64,000 nt of DNA from Coix lacryma-jobi var. lacryma-jobi (taxonomy: Eukaryota > Streptophyta > Magnoliopsida > Poales > Poaceae), in contig CM019823.1 of the NCBI GenBank assembly GCA_009763385.1, positions 176,956,995 through 177,020,994 on the forward strand. The letters run 5' to 3'. Of the stretch, positions 41,746-52,462 are shown piece by piece. Each line of letters begins with the position of its first letter. The stretch's first letter is position 1. The notes below the pieces were generated by a model that ran no database searches, was not told where the DNA came from, and saw only the letters and a list, made by a program, of their open reading frames with translations. The translations under genes and the position numbers were made by a program.

Positions 41746-44700
41746 ATGGCGTCCAAGTCACCAGTCACCAAGCAGAAGGAGTCTGGTGAGGGATCTGGCG
41801 ACAAGAAGGGTGCGCCGTCGAAGTCGCCGCACCGGGGACGTTCCAGCAGCTGCCGTGGCCGTCAGTCGCGCACCCGGGACGCCGGGTCGCGCGTCGTCGA
41901 ACGCGTCATCGAGCGGCCATCGGCGAACGTCGCCTGGCCGATGCTGACCCGGACTAACTACCCGGAATGGGCCCTGGTCATGGAGGTGAACTTCCAGACC
42001 CTCCGTGTCTGGGACGCCGTCGACTTCGGCATCAATGACGACCCTGACGACGATGAATACCACGACGATCGACAGGCGATGTCGGGCATCCTGCGCTCGG
42101 TTCCCTCCGACCTCTGGAGCACGCTCGCCAGGAAGCGGACCGCGAAGGAAGCTTGGGATGCGATCAAGGTGCTGCGGATCGGCGATGAACGCGCGCGCGA
42201 CGCCAGCGCGCAGCAGCTCCGCCGGGAGTTCGGCAACCTCGTCTTCAAGGAAGGCGAGAGCGTCACCGAGTTCGGGATCCGCATCACGACGCTCGCCGGC
42301 AACCTCCGCGCCCTTGGTGACGACATCACGGACGGGGAAGTGGTAAAGAAACTTCTGCAGGTTGTCCCTGACAGGCTCACGCAAGCCGCCGTGTCCCTCG
42401 AGATGTTCCTCGACCTGAACAAGGTCACCATCGAAGAGGTGATCGGACGGCTGCGCGTGTTCGAGGAGCGTGCCAAGCCCAAGGAGGTCACGGACGCCAT
42501 GGGGTGTTTAATGCTCTGTGAGGAAGACTGGGAAGCACGCCGCAAGGCACGCCGGGAGGGGGAGAACTCTGGCGGCGGCGTGGGATCCAGCAGTCACGGA
42601 CGACGCCGGGGGCGCGGCCGCGGCAGAGGCAGCGCAAGCACTCCATCACGGGACACCCGTGATGCCGGGAACGCTGGTGGCGGGAGGCCACCACCCGGCG
42701 ACCGCTGCAAGAATTGCGGCAAGACTGGCCACTGGGCCAGGGAGTGCCGCGGGAAGAAGAAGGCCGTGGCTCATGTCGCACAGGCTGAAGAGGAGGAGGC
42801 GACGCTGATGTACATCGCCGCGGACACAGGAGTCACCGCGGCGCCCAAGCCGTGCCTGCCCTCCAGCTCGCCCCCGCACGCCGCTCCAGAGGAGCGCGTC
42901 CACTTCATCGAACCCAAGGTGTTTCTCCATCTCAGCAAGGAGGAGAAGGAGGCAGTGGGACCTCGCCGCTGGGTGCTCGACACCGGCGCGACGAACCATA
43001 TGACGGGGTCTCGATCCGTCTTCGCGGAGCTGAACACGAGTGTCGCCGGTACTGTCAAGTTCGGGGACGGCTCGGTGGTCGCCATCGAGGGAAAGGGCAC
43101 CGTCCTTTTTGCCCTCAAGAACGGGGAACATCGCCGCCTCGACGGCGTGTACTACATCCCGCGCCTCACCACCAACATTGTCAGCATCGGGCAGATGGAC
43201 GAGGACGGATTCAAGGTCGACATCGAGTCTGGCATTCTGCGACTCTACGATCTGCAGCGACTCCTCCTCGCCAAAGTGCACCGCACGGCGAGCCGGCTAT
43301 ACTACCTCGACATGAACATCGTCGCGCCGGTGTGTCTCACTGCCCGCGTCGGTGACGTTGCTTGGCGCTGGCATGAGAGGTTTGGGCACCTGAATTTCCA
43401 GGCGTTGAGGAAGCTTGGGCGTGGCGAGCTTGTGCGGGGACTGCCGGCGATTGACCATGTGAGTCAAGTCTGTGAGGACTGCATCCTTGCCAAGCTGAAG
43501 CGATCGGCGTTCCCGAAGGCCGCCAAGTACCGAGCTCAGGCGGCACTGGAACTCGTTCACGGAGACCTCTGCGGACCGATCTCGCCAGAGACACCATCTG
43601 GCAATGCTTACTTCCTGCTGCTTGTCGATGACATGAGCAGGTACATGTGGCTCTCGCTCCTGCGTTCAAAGGCAGACGCGCCGGCGGCGATCATGGCGTT
43701 CCAGGCCCGAGTTGAACGCGAGTCGGGGAAGAAGCTCAAGGTGCTTCGAACAGACAACGGCGGAGAATTCACCTCGGTGGAGTTCGGGGAGTACTGTGCT
43801 GGCGAGGGGATCCAGCGCCACCACTCAGCACCATACACGCCGCAACAGAACGGCGTCGTCGAACGACGGAATCAGACGATCGTGTCGACGGCTCGGAGCA
43901 TTCTGCGAGCCCGCGGCGTGCCTGGACGCTTCTGGGGAGAAGCAGTCCACACTGCCGTGTTCCTGCTCAATCGGGCGCCGACAGCAGCGCTCAACGGCGT
44001 GACTCCGTTCGAGGCATGGTATGGGAAGAAGCCGCCCGTGCACTTCCTCAAGGTGTTCGGGTGCGTTGCCTACATCAAGAAGCTGCGACCACACCTTGCC
44101 AAGCTTGATGACCGCGGCCTCAAGGTCGTGTTCCTCGGGTACCAAGACGGCTCCAAAGCATACAGGTTTTATGACCCTGTGGCTGAGCGCGTCCATGTCT
44201 CGCGGGACGCTGTCTTTGATGAGGAAGCACGCTGGAGCTGGGAGGAGGGCTCGGTCTCGGGCGATCAGCTACCCTTCACCATCGCGGACGACTACGATCT
44301 GCAGCCGCGACGTGAAGGGGTGCCTGACACTGCACAAACACCGCCTGAGACAGATGCACCAGCTGTGGTGACCGTGACACGGGCGACATCGACTCCATCA
44401 GCATCTGTGTCGCCACGCGCGACGTCGTCCGCGACACCACCAGTGGCCCAAGCTCAAGTGGAGTTCGCGACGCCGCTCACCGCTGACCCCAATCTTGATG
44501 CAGATGACGATGAGGACGCGGCGCATAGATACCGGACGCTGGACAATGTGCTGGGCACAGACGCCGTGCCCGGTCTGGCGCAGCGGGACGTTGCCGAGGC
44601 CGAGCTCCACTCAGTGAGCCACGCCGTTAGCGTCGAGGAGCCACGATCGCTAAAGGAGGCCGACGGTGACCCCAACTGGGTTGCCGCGATGGAGGAGGAG

Positions 44701-46179
44701 ATGAAGTCGATCCGCGACAACAACACATGGTCGTTGGTGGAGCTCCCGCGTGGACATCGTGCCATCGGTTTGAAGTGGGTGTATAAAGTCAAACGCGACG
44801 AGAACGGCGCCATCGTCAAGCACAAGGCGCGCCTCGTCGCCAAGGGCTACGTCCAGCGGCCCGGAGTGGACTTCGAAGAGGTGTATGCCCCGGTGGCGCG
44901 GCTGGAGTCGGTGAGGCTGGTGCTGGCCGTCGCGGCTCACTTCAGCTGGGGCGTCCATCACATGGACGTCAAATCGGCGTTCTTGAACGGCGAACTCCAG
45001 GAGGAGGTCTACGTCCAGCAACCTCCAGGCTTCATCGTCGACGACCACAGGCACAAGGTGCTTCGCCTCCACAAAGCACTCTATGGACTGCGTCAGGCCC
45101 CACGCGCCTGGAACCAGAAGCTCGACACCGAGCTGATTCGGCTTGGGTTCAAGCGCTGCGTCGACGAGCACGGACTGTACACTCGCGGGCAAGGTGCAGG
45201 CCGGCTGATCGTCGGCGTCTACGTCGATGACCTCATAATCACTGGAGGAGACGCTGACGCCGTGGCAAAGTTCAAGCAACAGATGCTGAAGACGTTCAAG
45301 ATGAGTGACCTCGGTTTGCTCTCCTATTACCTTGGGCTCGAGGTGACACAGGGAGCAGCTGGTATCTCACTCCGGCAAACAGCGTACGCCGGGAAGATAC
45401 TCGAGAAGGCAGGCTTGGCTGGATGCAACGCCAGTGCGACCCCCATGGAGCCAAGATTGAAGCTCCTCAAAGAAGGGACGACGCCGAGCGTGGACGCCAC
45501 CGAGTACAGAAGCTTGATCGGGAGTCTCAGGTATCTCTGTAATTCCCGGCCGGACCTTGCATACCCGGTGGGTTACCTAAGCAGGTTCATGGAGGCACCC
45601 CGGCAAGAACATCTCACTGCCGTGAAGCGAGTACTCCGGTATGTAGCAGGCACATTGAGCTGGGGTTTACACTACCACCCCGGGAAGAAGGATGGAGGCA
45701 AGCCGGCGCTGATCGGATACTCAGATAGCGACCTGGCCGGCGATGTGAACGACAGGAAAAGCACAAGCGGCCTCATCTTCTTCCTAGCCGGAGGACCTAT
45801 TGCGTGGCAATCGGCGAAACAGAAGGTTGTTGCCCTGTCTTCCTGCGAAGCGGAGTACATCGTTGCGGCTGCTGCAGCGTGCGAGGCAGTCTGGCTGGCG
45901 CGGTTGCTGGCTGAGCTCATCGGAGGAGCTGTGCTCGCGCCAAAGCTGAAGGTGGACAACAAGTCCGCCATTGCGCTTATGAAGAACCCTGTACACCATG
46001 ACCGGAGCAAGCATATTGACGTGAAGTTTCACTTCATCCGGGAGTGCTGTGACAGGAGGCTGATCAACGTTGAGTTCGTGGGTACTGAGTTGCAGCTGGG
46101 TGACATGCTTACAAAAGCACTCGGCCGTACTCGACTTCAGGAACTTCGCGGCATGGTCGGCATGAAGAACATAGCTTAG
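41746..46179 (+). CDS. copia Gag-Pol polyprotein, intact (1,477 aa)
   Basis: One open frame from the first ATG after the primer-binding site to TAG at 46177. In order: UBN2-type Gag (about residues 60-240), Arg/Gly-rich stretch, CX2CX4HX4C zinc knuckle (CKNCGKTGHWAREC), protease WVLDTGATNHM (DTG), integrase zinc region (HERFGHLNF ... CEDC) and catalytic core (VHGDLCG, LRTDNGGEF, NGVVERRNQ), reverse transcriptase YVDDLIITG (YVDD near 45220), and RNase H YSDSDLAGD and SSCEAEYIV. Codon use is strongly GC-rich. No stop or shift. The product makes virus-like particles in the cytoplasm and reverse-transcribes the element RNA. Confidence 0.97.
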   Translation: MASKSPVTKQKESGEGSGDKKGAPSKSPHRGRSSSCRGRQSRTRDAGSRVVERVIERPSANVAWPMLTRTNYPEWALVMEVNFQTLRVWDAVDFGINDDPDDDEYHDDRQAMSGILRSVPSDLWSTLARKRTAKEAWDAIKVLRIGDERARDASAQQLRREFGNLVFKEGESVTEFGIRITTLAGNLRALGDDITDGEVVKKLLQVVPDRLTQAAVSLEMFLDLNKVTIEEVIGRLRVFEERAKPKEVTDAMGCLMLCEEDWEARRKARREGENSGGGVGSSSHGRRRGRGRGRGSASTPSRDTRDAGNAGGGRPPPGDRCKNCGKTGHWARECRGKKKAVAHVAQAEEEEATLMYIAADTGVTAAPKPCLPSSSPPHAAPEERVHFIEPKVFLHLSKEEKEAVGPRRWVLDTGATNHMTGSRSVFAELNTSVAGTVKFGDGSVVAIEGKGTVLFALKNGEHRRLDGVYYIPRLTTNIVSIGQMDEDGFKVDIESGILRLYDLQRLLLAKVHRTASRLYYLDMNIVAPVCLTARVGDVAWRWHERFGHLNFQALRKLGRGELVRGLPAIDHVSQVCEDCILAKLKRSAFPKAAKYRAQAALELVHGDLCGPISPETPSGNAYFLLLVDDMSRYMWLSLLRSKADAPAAIMAFQARVERESGKKLKVLRTDNGGEFTSVEFGEYCAGEGIQRHHSAPYTPQQNGVVERRNQTIVSTARSILRARGVPGRFWGEAVHTAVFLLNRAPTAALNGVTPFEAWYGKKPPVHFLKVFGCVAYIKKLRPHLAKLDDRGLKVVFLGYQDGSKAYRFYDPVAERVHVSRDAVFDEEARWSWEEGSVSGDQLPFTIADDYDLQPRREGVPDTAQTPPETDAPAVVTVTRATSTPSASVSPRATSSATPPVAQAQVEFATPLTADPNLDADDDEDAAHRYRTLDNVLGTDAVPGLAQRDVAEAELHSVSHAVSVEEPRSLKEADGDPNWVAAMEEEMKSIRDNNTWSLVELPRGHRAIGLKWVYKVKRDENGAIVKHKARLVAKGYVQRPGVDFEEVYAPVARLESVRLVLAVAAHFSWGVHHMDVKSAFLNGELQEEVYVQQPPGFIVDDHRHKVLRLHKALYGLRQAPRAWNQKLDTELIRLGFKRCVDEHGLYTRGQGAGRLIVGVYVDDLIITGGDADAVAKFKQQMLKTFKMSDLGLLSYYLGLEVTQGAAGISLRQTAYAGKILEKAGLAGCNASATPMEPRLKLLKEGTTPSVDATEYRSLIGSLRYLCNSRPDLAYPVGYLSRFMEAPRQEHLTAVKRVLRYVAGTLSWGLHYHPGKKDGGKPALIGYSDSDLAGDVNDRKSTSGLIFFLAGGPIAWQSAKQKVVALSSCEAEYIVAAAAACEAVWLARLLAELIGGAVLAPKLKVDNKSAIALMKNPVHHDRSKHIDVKFHFIRECCDRRLINVEFVGTELQLGDMLTKALGRTRLQELRGMVGMKNIA

Positions 46180-46192
46180 CTGCTCACGGCTT

Positions 46193-46202
46193 AGGAGGAG
46201 AT
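46193..46202 (+). other. polypurine tract of the copia element
   Basis: AGGAGGAGAT lies immediately before the 3' LTR, in the expected position. Confidence 0.75.
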
Positions 46203-46459
46203 TGTTAGCAATAATCCGTGAGCCCCTTTCCTTTCTAGCTAGCACAGATTGTGGCATGGCCCAGAGAGTTGGGATGGCAGCTCTCAATCACGAGCATGCC
46301 TAGTTTAGACTTTCCTAACTTTAGTGATTGGTTAGCTTCCTGTTATAGCATTGTAACTAGGCTTATATATTGATCTTCAATCAAGTAATCAGCTGCCGCA
46401 TTGCAGCCCAAATCCGTGTGTGTCTTCCACTGTCGCGTGAGTTCATCGGTGTTCTAACA
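46203..46459 (+). repeat. 3' LTR of the copia element (257 bp)
   Basis: Matches the 5' LTR except CCGTGTGTGTC for TCGTGTGTC near 46413 (one base change plus TG). Confidence 0.96.
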
Positions 46460-46470
46460 GTATTTTAGTA

Positions 46471-46729
46471 CTCCCTCCATTCCAAATTATAAGACGTTCC
46501 AAGAATCTTAGAGAGTCAAAGTTTTTCAACTTTGACCAAAATTATAGAGAAAAATATAAAGATTTATACCATCAAATATACATATTATGGAAATATAACT
46601 AATGGAGAATCTAATTGCACTTAGTTGATATCATAAATATTATTATCTTATTATATAAATTTGGTCAAAGTTGAAAAACTTTGACTCTCCAAGATTCTTG
46701 GAATGTCTTGTAATTTGGGATGGAGGGAG
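46471..46729 (+). mobile_element. Stowaway MITE, long-TIR family, copy 3 (259 bp)
   Basis: Begins CTCCCTCCATTCCAAATTAT and ends with its inverted copy, TA on both sides (46469-46470, 46730-46731). Same family and orientation as the copy left of the copia element. Confidence 0.92.
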
Positions 46730-46731
46730 TA

Positions 46732-47324
46732 GTAGACAACACACCCATCGGTAGTGAGCTTAGATAATATGCACATACAACTATACAAGTGGGATGAGGG
46801 ATGTGCACTAACTAAGTGCGTAGGACGTGTGTGCTTGTATATATATACACGCTATACAGGCTTCACGTCTTTATCGTGGAAATAACATTACATTTTTTTA
46901 GGTCTATATATAACATTATTACAATTCACAAACCGGTGCATGACCGTCACAAAAAAAAAATTGCATAACAAAATACTGCTGCTACAGGTCCTTGCAAAAC
47001 TGGGCTTTCTTGCGGAGTCTCCCTCGAGCATCGGACTCCAACCCACACGGCCCACCTCGCTTCGCTGGTACAGGCCCGGCAACCGGCATCAGGGTTACTG
47101 ACATATGGACCATACCTGTCAGAAAAGGGACCCGGGAAGCCCGCAAAACCCTCCTCACTTCTGTCTCGCGGCGGCGGAGTGCGCGCCCATCAGTCCCGAG
47201 TTCCCGCCACAGTGCCACACCCCTGACCCCTCCATTCCCCTCCCAATCCGGTCCCCAAACCTCTCTCTTCACTCCTCTCTCTTCTCTCCACCTGCGAGGC
47301 GAGGAAGACGAGCGAGCGGCGAGG
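46732..47324. other. upstream region of RFC3
   Basis: A TATATATATACAC stretch near 46836 and a pyrimidine-rich stretch (CCCCTCC..., CTCTCTCTTC) from about 47225 to 47290 that likely forms the 5' leader. No separate gene. Confidence 0.5.
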
Positions 47325-50300
47325 ATGTTGTGGGTAGACAAGTACCGGCCGAAAACCCTAGACAAGGTCACCGTCCACGACCAGGTCGCGCAGAACCTCA
47401 GGAAGTTCGTAAGTGCCCTCGATCTGCGCGTGCTAGGTTAATCTAGGGTTTCCCTATTTATCGTGCCGTTCTAATCTCGTGTGGTTTTGTTTGGGGTCAG
47501 GTGTCAGAGCAGGATTGCCCGCACTTGCTGTTCTACGGGCCATCGGGGTCCGGGAAGAAAACCCTAATCCTCGCGCTCATCAAGCAGATGTTTGGCGCCG
47601 GTGCGGAGAAGGTACATATTTTTCTTTATAAATTTGTTGTCTCTCCTATTTGTTGCATAGATTTTTCCATGCTGAGGCCATGCCTCGGTGTTGACATTTT
47701 TGTTGGTGTTTTTTTCTAATCTCTGTTGCAGGTTAAGCTGGAAAACAAGACATGGAAAATCGATGTAAGTCCAGTTATTTGTCCTCTTCCTTAATCCTTA
47801 TTAGCGACACTAGCAAATTCAGATGATGTGTTGAATACTTGAAGAAACGCTATTGTACATTAATTGTATTTACTTCTCAGGGAAGGTACTAGTGTCAGGT
47901 AGGATGTAGATGAGAAATCCCCTTTTGTGTAATCTTGACTGTCACAACACCACGGTGAAGAGGTACCACAGTTTAGTTGTTTCTCTTGCAGCACGTGGTA
48001 GGCACGTGGTAGTTGAATGTGTATGTTCATACTTCCTGTTTCAACGCCTTCTGATTTATTGAATTTGGGTTTGCTATGTATTTGTCTGGAGCATTGAGTT
48101 GCTATTTTTGCTCTTCAGACTGGAACAAGGACACTTGAGATAGAATTGGCGATGTTGTCAAGTGCTCACCATGTGGAGATGAACCCCAGTGATGCTGGCT
48201 TTCAGGACAGGTATGTTGTCCAGGAGGTCATCAAAGAGATGGCGAAGAACAGGCCAATTGATGCCAAAGGCAAGAGAGCATTTAAAGGTTAGTGCTTTAT
48301 CAGTACCTTGTTTAGGGCTCCTACAGTTCATTGTTGGCTACAACTACTAGTTGAATGCCCCATCTGTTGTGGCAGCACAAAAGCAAATAATTACATGCAT
48401 GTGCACAATTCATTCGAGTATGATATCATAGATGGAACACAAATAGTATGCATGTTGGTAATTAATGTAAAGTGTTGAGGAAGCTTTATGGTCAGTGGTG
48501 TAGGTGGGCAAATCAAGCAAACTATAGGGGTAAAATGTCGATAACAGCAGGCACACCATCATCACTAACTCTTTCTGATATTCAGTGTTATGCATGATTT
48601 GATAAAGAAACGTCTCTATAGTATGCAGTTGTCTCACATGACACCTCAGACACGAGCATGCATCTTATTTAGGTTAAATGTATACCTCCTGTTGAGAGGA
48701 CTTAACACAATTCATCTGAATTTTCAGTCCTTGTGTTAAATGAAGTTGACAAGCTCTCACGAGAAGCCCAGCATTCCCTCCGTAGGACTATGGAGAAGTA
48801 TAGCTCATCATGCAGATTGATCCTATGTTGTAATAGCTCCTCAAAAGTGACAGAGGCTGTAAGATCCCGTTGCTTAAATGTACGAGTAAATGCACCCAGT
48901 GAAGATCAGGTTGGTGAATGATGCTCCAAGCACTCAAACTTTCATTTAACATTTGGTCATATGTTGGCTCAATTGTCTTGGCTGTTGATTGACCCACACC
49001 ATGCCCTGTTGGTGTTGAAGAGCACCGTTGACATTTCGTAACTGGGGACAGACTATGCAAATACTTAAAGTCTGACACCATTCTTCATTTCCCAGATTAT
49101 CCAAGTTCTAGAGTTCATTGGGAAGAAAGAAAACCTGAATCTTCCAGCTGGATTTGCTGCTCGTATCGCAGCACAATCAAACCGTAATCTGAGACGAGCG
49201 ATACTGTTTTTTGAGACTTGCAAAGTGCAACAGTAAGCTTTTGTGCTTATTTGTTATCCAGTGTTTTTACTGATTTGCCAGACCTCCACGTTTACAGTTA
49301 TGTTAATCTTCACCTCCTGCTAACACTGACTATTATCATATTCTTTTTTTGGCTTTCAGATACCCATTTACATCAAATCAAGTGGCACCTCCTCTCGATT
49401 GGGAGCAATACGTGTCTGAAATAGCCACCGATATACTGACAGAACAAAGCCCTAAAAGGTTTGAACTCTGTCGGATGAAGTACTTGAGCCTTATGATTCT
49501 TGTTGCATGCTTTTATTCTTCATCTTAAAATTTAAAGGGTTGAAAACATGGGTCCAGCTGCAGTATTGTTTGCTTGTACTAAGCTCTTGTAGCCTATGTT
49601 TGCTGAAAACGCAAGACTTGTCAATGATAGGAATGCCTTGAGCACATGGCTAGACCTGTCTACAGTACACGTTTCTCGAAACAGATAGGAAAGCTGTAAT
49701 TTGTATTTGTTTTGGCAATTTCTCTTTAGGGTTTGCATATGATGATTCATATAATTCAGTATCAGTGTTAAGAGCAGGGAGGGTTGCAATGATGGTTGAT
49801 TCTTTTATAGTCAATATCATTGTGCTTTTGGAATTTGGATACTGATAATGACACTATTTTCTGCACATCTCATTTGATGCATCATGCATGCAGTTCTATA
49901 TGTAACATTTTGGTCTGCAGTTTTTCTAAAGGGACCAAACTAGGCGAACCTTTGATTTATATTAAGAACAAACTAGGCACCCAAATTTGCCACGATGAGG
50001 ATGTGAACTTGGGTGGTTTGGGTATACATTCACACCCTCAACCAACTGAACTAGGTTCAGATCCTCTTTTTGGTCTATAGTTTCCTCTTGGGTTACTTCA
50101 TTAGCTTTCCATGCTTCCTGTCAGTGCATTTTTGTCATGTCGCTTACGATTACATGGGGAAGATGGTTGTTTACAATCTAATAATATGAGAAACATAATG
50201 TTTTTACTGGTCTTTTATATTCTTATTTTTACAAAATTGAATATCTGTTGTGACACATAACATACATTTGAGAAAGTTGTCCTTTCCAATGAGTGCAGCT

Positions 50301-51905
50301 TCTGCTCTGGATTTATTGAAATTTCTTTTTTTAGAAGAAAGGTTTCCCCAGCTTTTCTATTTCAAAAAGGCAACAGTTATAGTTCAGCGTTTTAGGCGCA
50401 CCCGCCTTACAGACTGCCTTAGAGCACAGTAACAGGAAATGAGCTCCCAATCTCAATATTACAATCTCCAACATTCTCATTCAAAATCCCCAAACACACA
50501 TCGCTGGGGCCTGAGCGCAGAACATCCGATTGAACCAACCTTGACGATGATTCCACCTGAATACTCCACGTGATCCAGGGTGGCAATAAGGCTTCGACCT
50601 CCAGACGAATTTGCCACCTCTTCCACTTGTTCCCAAAGTACTGCTTGAACATCAGCACCCATCGTCTTATCATTCTTACCACCGGCAGCAACAGTCTTTT
50701 CATCCCCGTCCACGGCTCCCCCGAAAAACGGATAGCATTTCTCAGTTTCCAAATTGACCACAGTAACGCTGAAGACAGCACATTAGTCAATCTATATGAT
50801 TTTTATTGGTCACCCAAAATCTGGCAACATCCTCAAAGATTGCTCCCAGGTGTACACCCACCAGGTCTGAAACAATCATCCATGCCATTTTGGCAATGCA
50901 ACACTAAAAAAAGAGATGATTAACCGATCCCTTTTCGTTACAAAACAGGCAAGTTGGGTCACTAACTGGGCGTCTTTTAGCTAAATTATCTCTGGTTAGA
51001 ACTTTGTTATGAGTAACAGGCCATAAGAAAAAATATCTCTGGTTTATTGAAAATTCTTTGTTTTTGTATCACAATTTATGCAAGGGACTTATATATTTTC
51101 TTTGATTTTGACTCTGAACATTTCAGGCTATTTGCTGTACGCCAGAAATTGTATGAATTACTTGTCAATTGTATCCCACCTGAAAGTATTTTGAAGGTGA
51201 CTTAATGCTTCAGTGCTTTATTTCATTCCTTTGCTCCCATTCATACCATGCGTGCTGATCTTGTCTCTCTTGACTACTGCAGAAGTTGTTGGCAGAATTA
51301 CTGAGGAAGTTAGATGCTGATCTGAAACATGAAATCTGTCACTGGGCCGCACACTATGTGAGTAAACAATCCAAAAAAAATGTTTTACTGTTAATCCAAA
51401 CACTATGTGAACACCCTCGGATTGAAAATAACAGAAATCGCAAGTGCATGGCATCTCTAAGCTGATTTAACGTGGTGCTATTCTTGTCATCTATAGTTGT
51501 AACTTGTAAGTCCTTTATGTTTGCAGGAGCACAAGATGCGGCTTGGATCAAAGGTCATTTTTCATCTAGAAGGTACGTTCTAACTGCTTCCATTAATGCT
51601 TGTATGTTTATAGTATCCTATGCAATCTTATCGTTGTTCTGGAACAAAATCATTTGGTACATCCGTACAATGTATATGAATGCCCCCACTCTTTTCTACA
51701 TAGCCATAGCATGCTTTTAGTTATATATGTATGACCTCAGCGGTCGATTGTTCTTAGTAGGTGCGCGTCTCGGATTGCATTATTTTAGCGTGATGATTAT
51801 TGGTACAGAAGCCATATTTAACTTATTTCCCCCTTCCCCTCTACAGCCTTTGTGGCCAAGTTCATGAGCATTTACAAGGAGTTCCTGGTGGCTACATTTG
51901 GTTGA
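47325..51905 (+). CDS. RFC3: replication factor C subunit 3 (354 aa, 11 exons)
   Basis: Exons: 47325-47408, 47501-47611, 47732-47764, 48119-48287, 48728-48909, 49096-49232, 49360-49458, 51127-51196, 51283-51357, 51527-51572, 51847-51905; all introns are GT-AG and the frame is continuous. The protein starts MLWVDKYRPKTLDKV, the RFC signature. Walker A is GPSGSGKKT (residues 41-49), the Walker B-like motif is LNEVDKLS (residues 136-143) and the SRC motif is Ser179-Cys181. Length matches the family (about 355 aa). RFC loads the PCNA clamp onto primed DNA in the nucleus. Intron 7 is 1.67 kb and contains a LINE fragment; other introns are 84-440 bases. The gene converges on the MATH-BTB gene, 557 bases between stop codons. 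Confidence 0.97.
50410..51040 (-). mobile_element. LINE fragment (zf-RVT end of ORF2) in RFC3 intron 7
   Basis: On the minus strand, broken frames read like the zf-RVT region that follows the reverse transcriptase in plant LINE ORF2: THNKVLTRDNLAKRRP, then a CLFC pair and VNHLF, and later SSALLWSIWKLRNAIRF (near 50770-50720). The frame is interrupted by a stop and shifts, and no reverse transcriptase domain is present. It lies antisense to RFC3 and should be removed by splicing. Confidence 0.75.
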
Positions 51906-52462
51906 GCAAAACCTCAAGCGTTGTCTGTCACCCGCGAAGCGAAGAGGATGCGATCGGCTATCGCATTGTATCAGGGAGTATCTTCGGCGGTGGAGTCTTG
52001 TACTAAATTCGTGAACGACTAGCTTCATTATGTCTGTTTAAACCATCGTCAACTTCCATCGCGTCTGCCTGCACGTGGACGTTGATGACGACATGATCAG
52101 AAGTTATCACGCATGGCTATGAAACAAACAGCCGAAAGTGCTATAGATTCGTAAGTTAGAAATAATAGCCTATGAACACGGCCGTTGATGTCATGATCAG
52201 AAATAACATTTCGCTAGGGTAAAGAGAACATTATGAAAGTGCAGCAGACTCAGAAGTTAGAAATAAGCATGCGAACAGAAGCAAAGATTGTTTACGAAAA
52301 TCACAAACATGAGAACCGTAGCGAAGATCACGAAACAAGCAGATTCATGTCATTGCAATTTGCAAGCGTGTTGTCTCAACTTAGAATTAAAATGGCTGTC
52401 CCCATTTACACTACAACAGCCTTCGATTACAAAGGTCAGTCAGTGCTTGCGGGGTTGGCGTC
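51906..52462. other. convergent spacer between RFC3 and the MATH-BTB gene
   Basis: Contains both 3' untranslated regions. An imperfect duplication of roughly 105 bases can be seen at 52080-52275 (GATGACATGATCAGAA... and GATGTCATGATCAGAA..., each followed by AGAAATAA-like tails). No gene. Confidence 0.5.

Larger units (their letters stand above)
41460..46459 (+). mobile_element. intact young Ty1/copia retrotransposon (5,000 bp)
   Basis: Flanked by the 5-bp duplication GTATT (41455-41459, 46460-46464). LTRs of 255 and 257 bases differ by one substitution and one 2-base TG insertion. The polyprotein is a single unbroken frame with integrase before reverse transcriptase, which defines Ty1/copia. 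The near-identity of the LTRs and the intact frame make a very recent insertion likely. Its size and short LTRs fit several plant copia lineages; I do not assign one. Confidence 0.97.
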
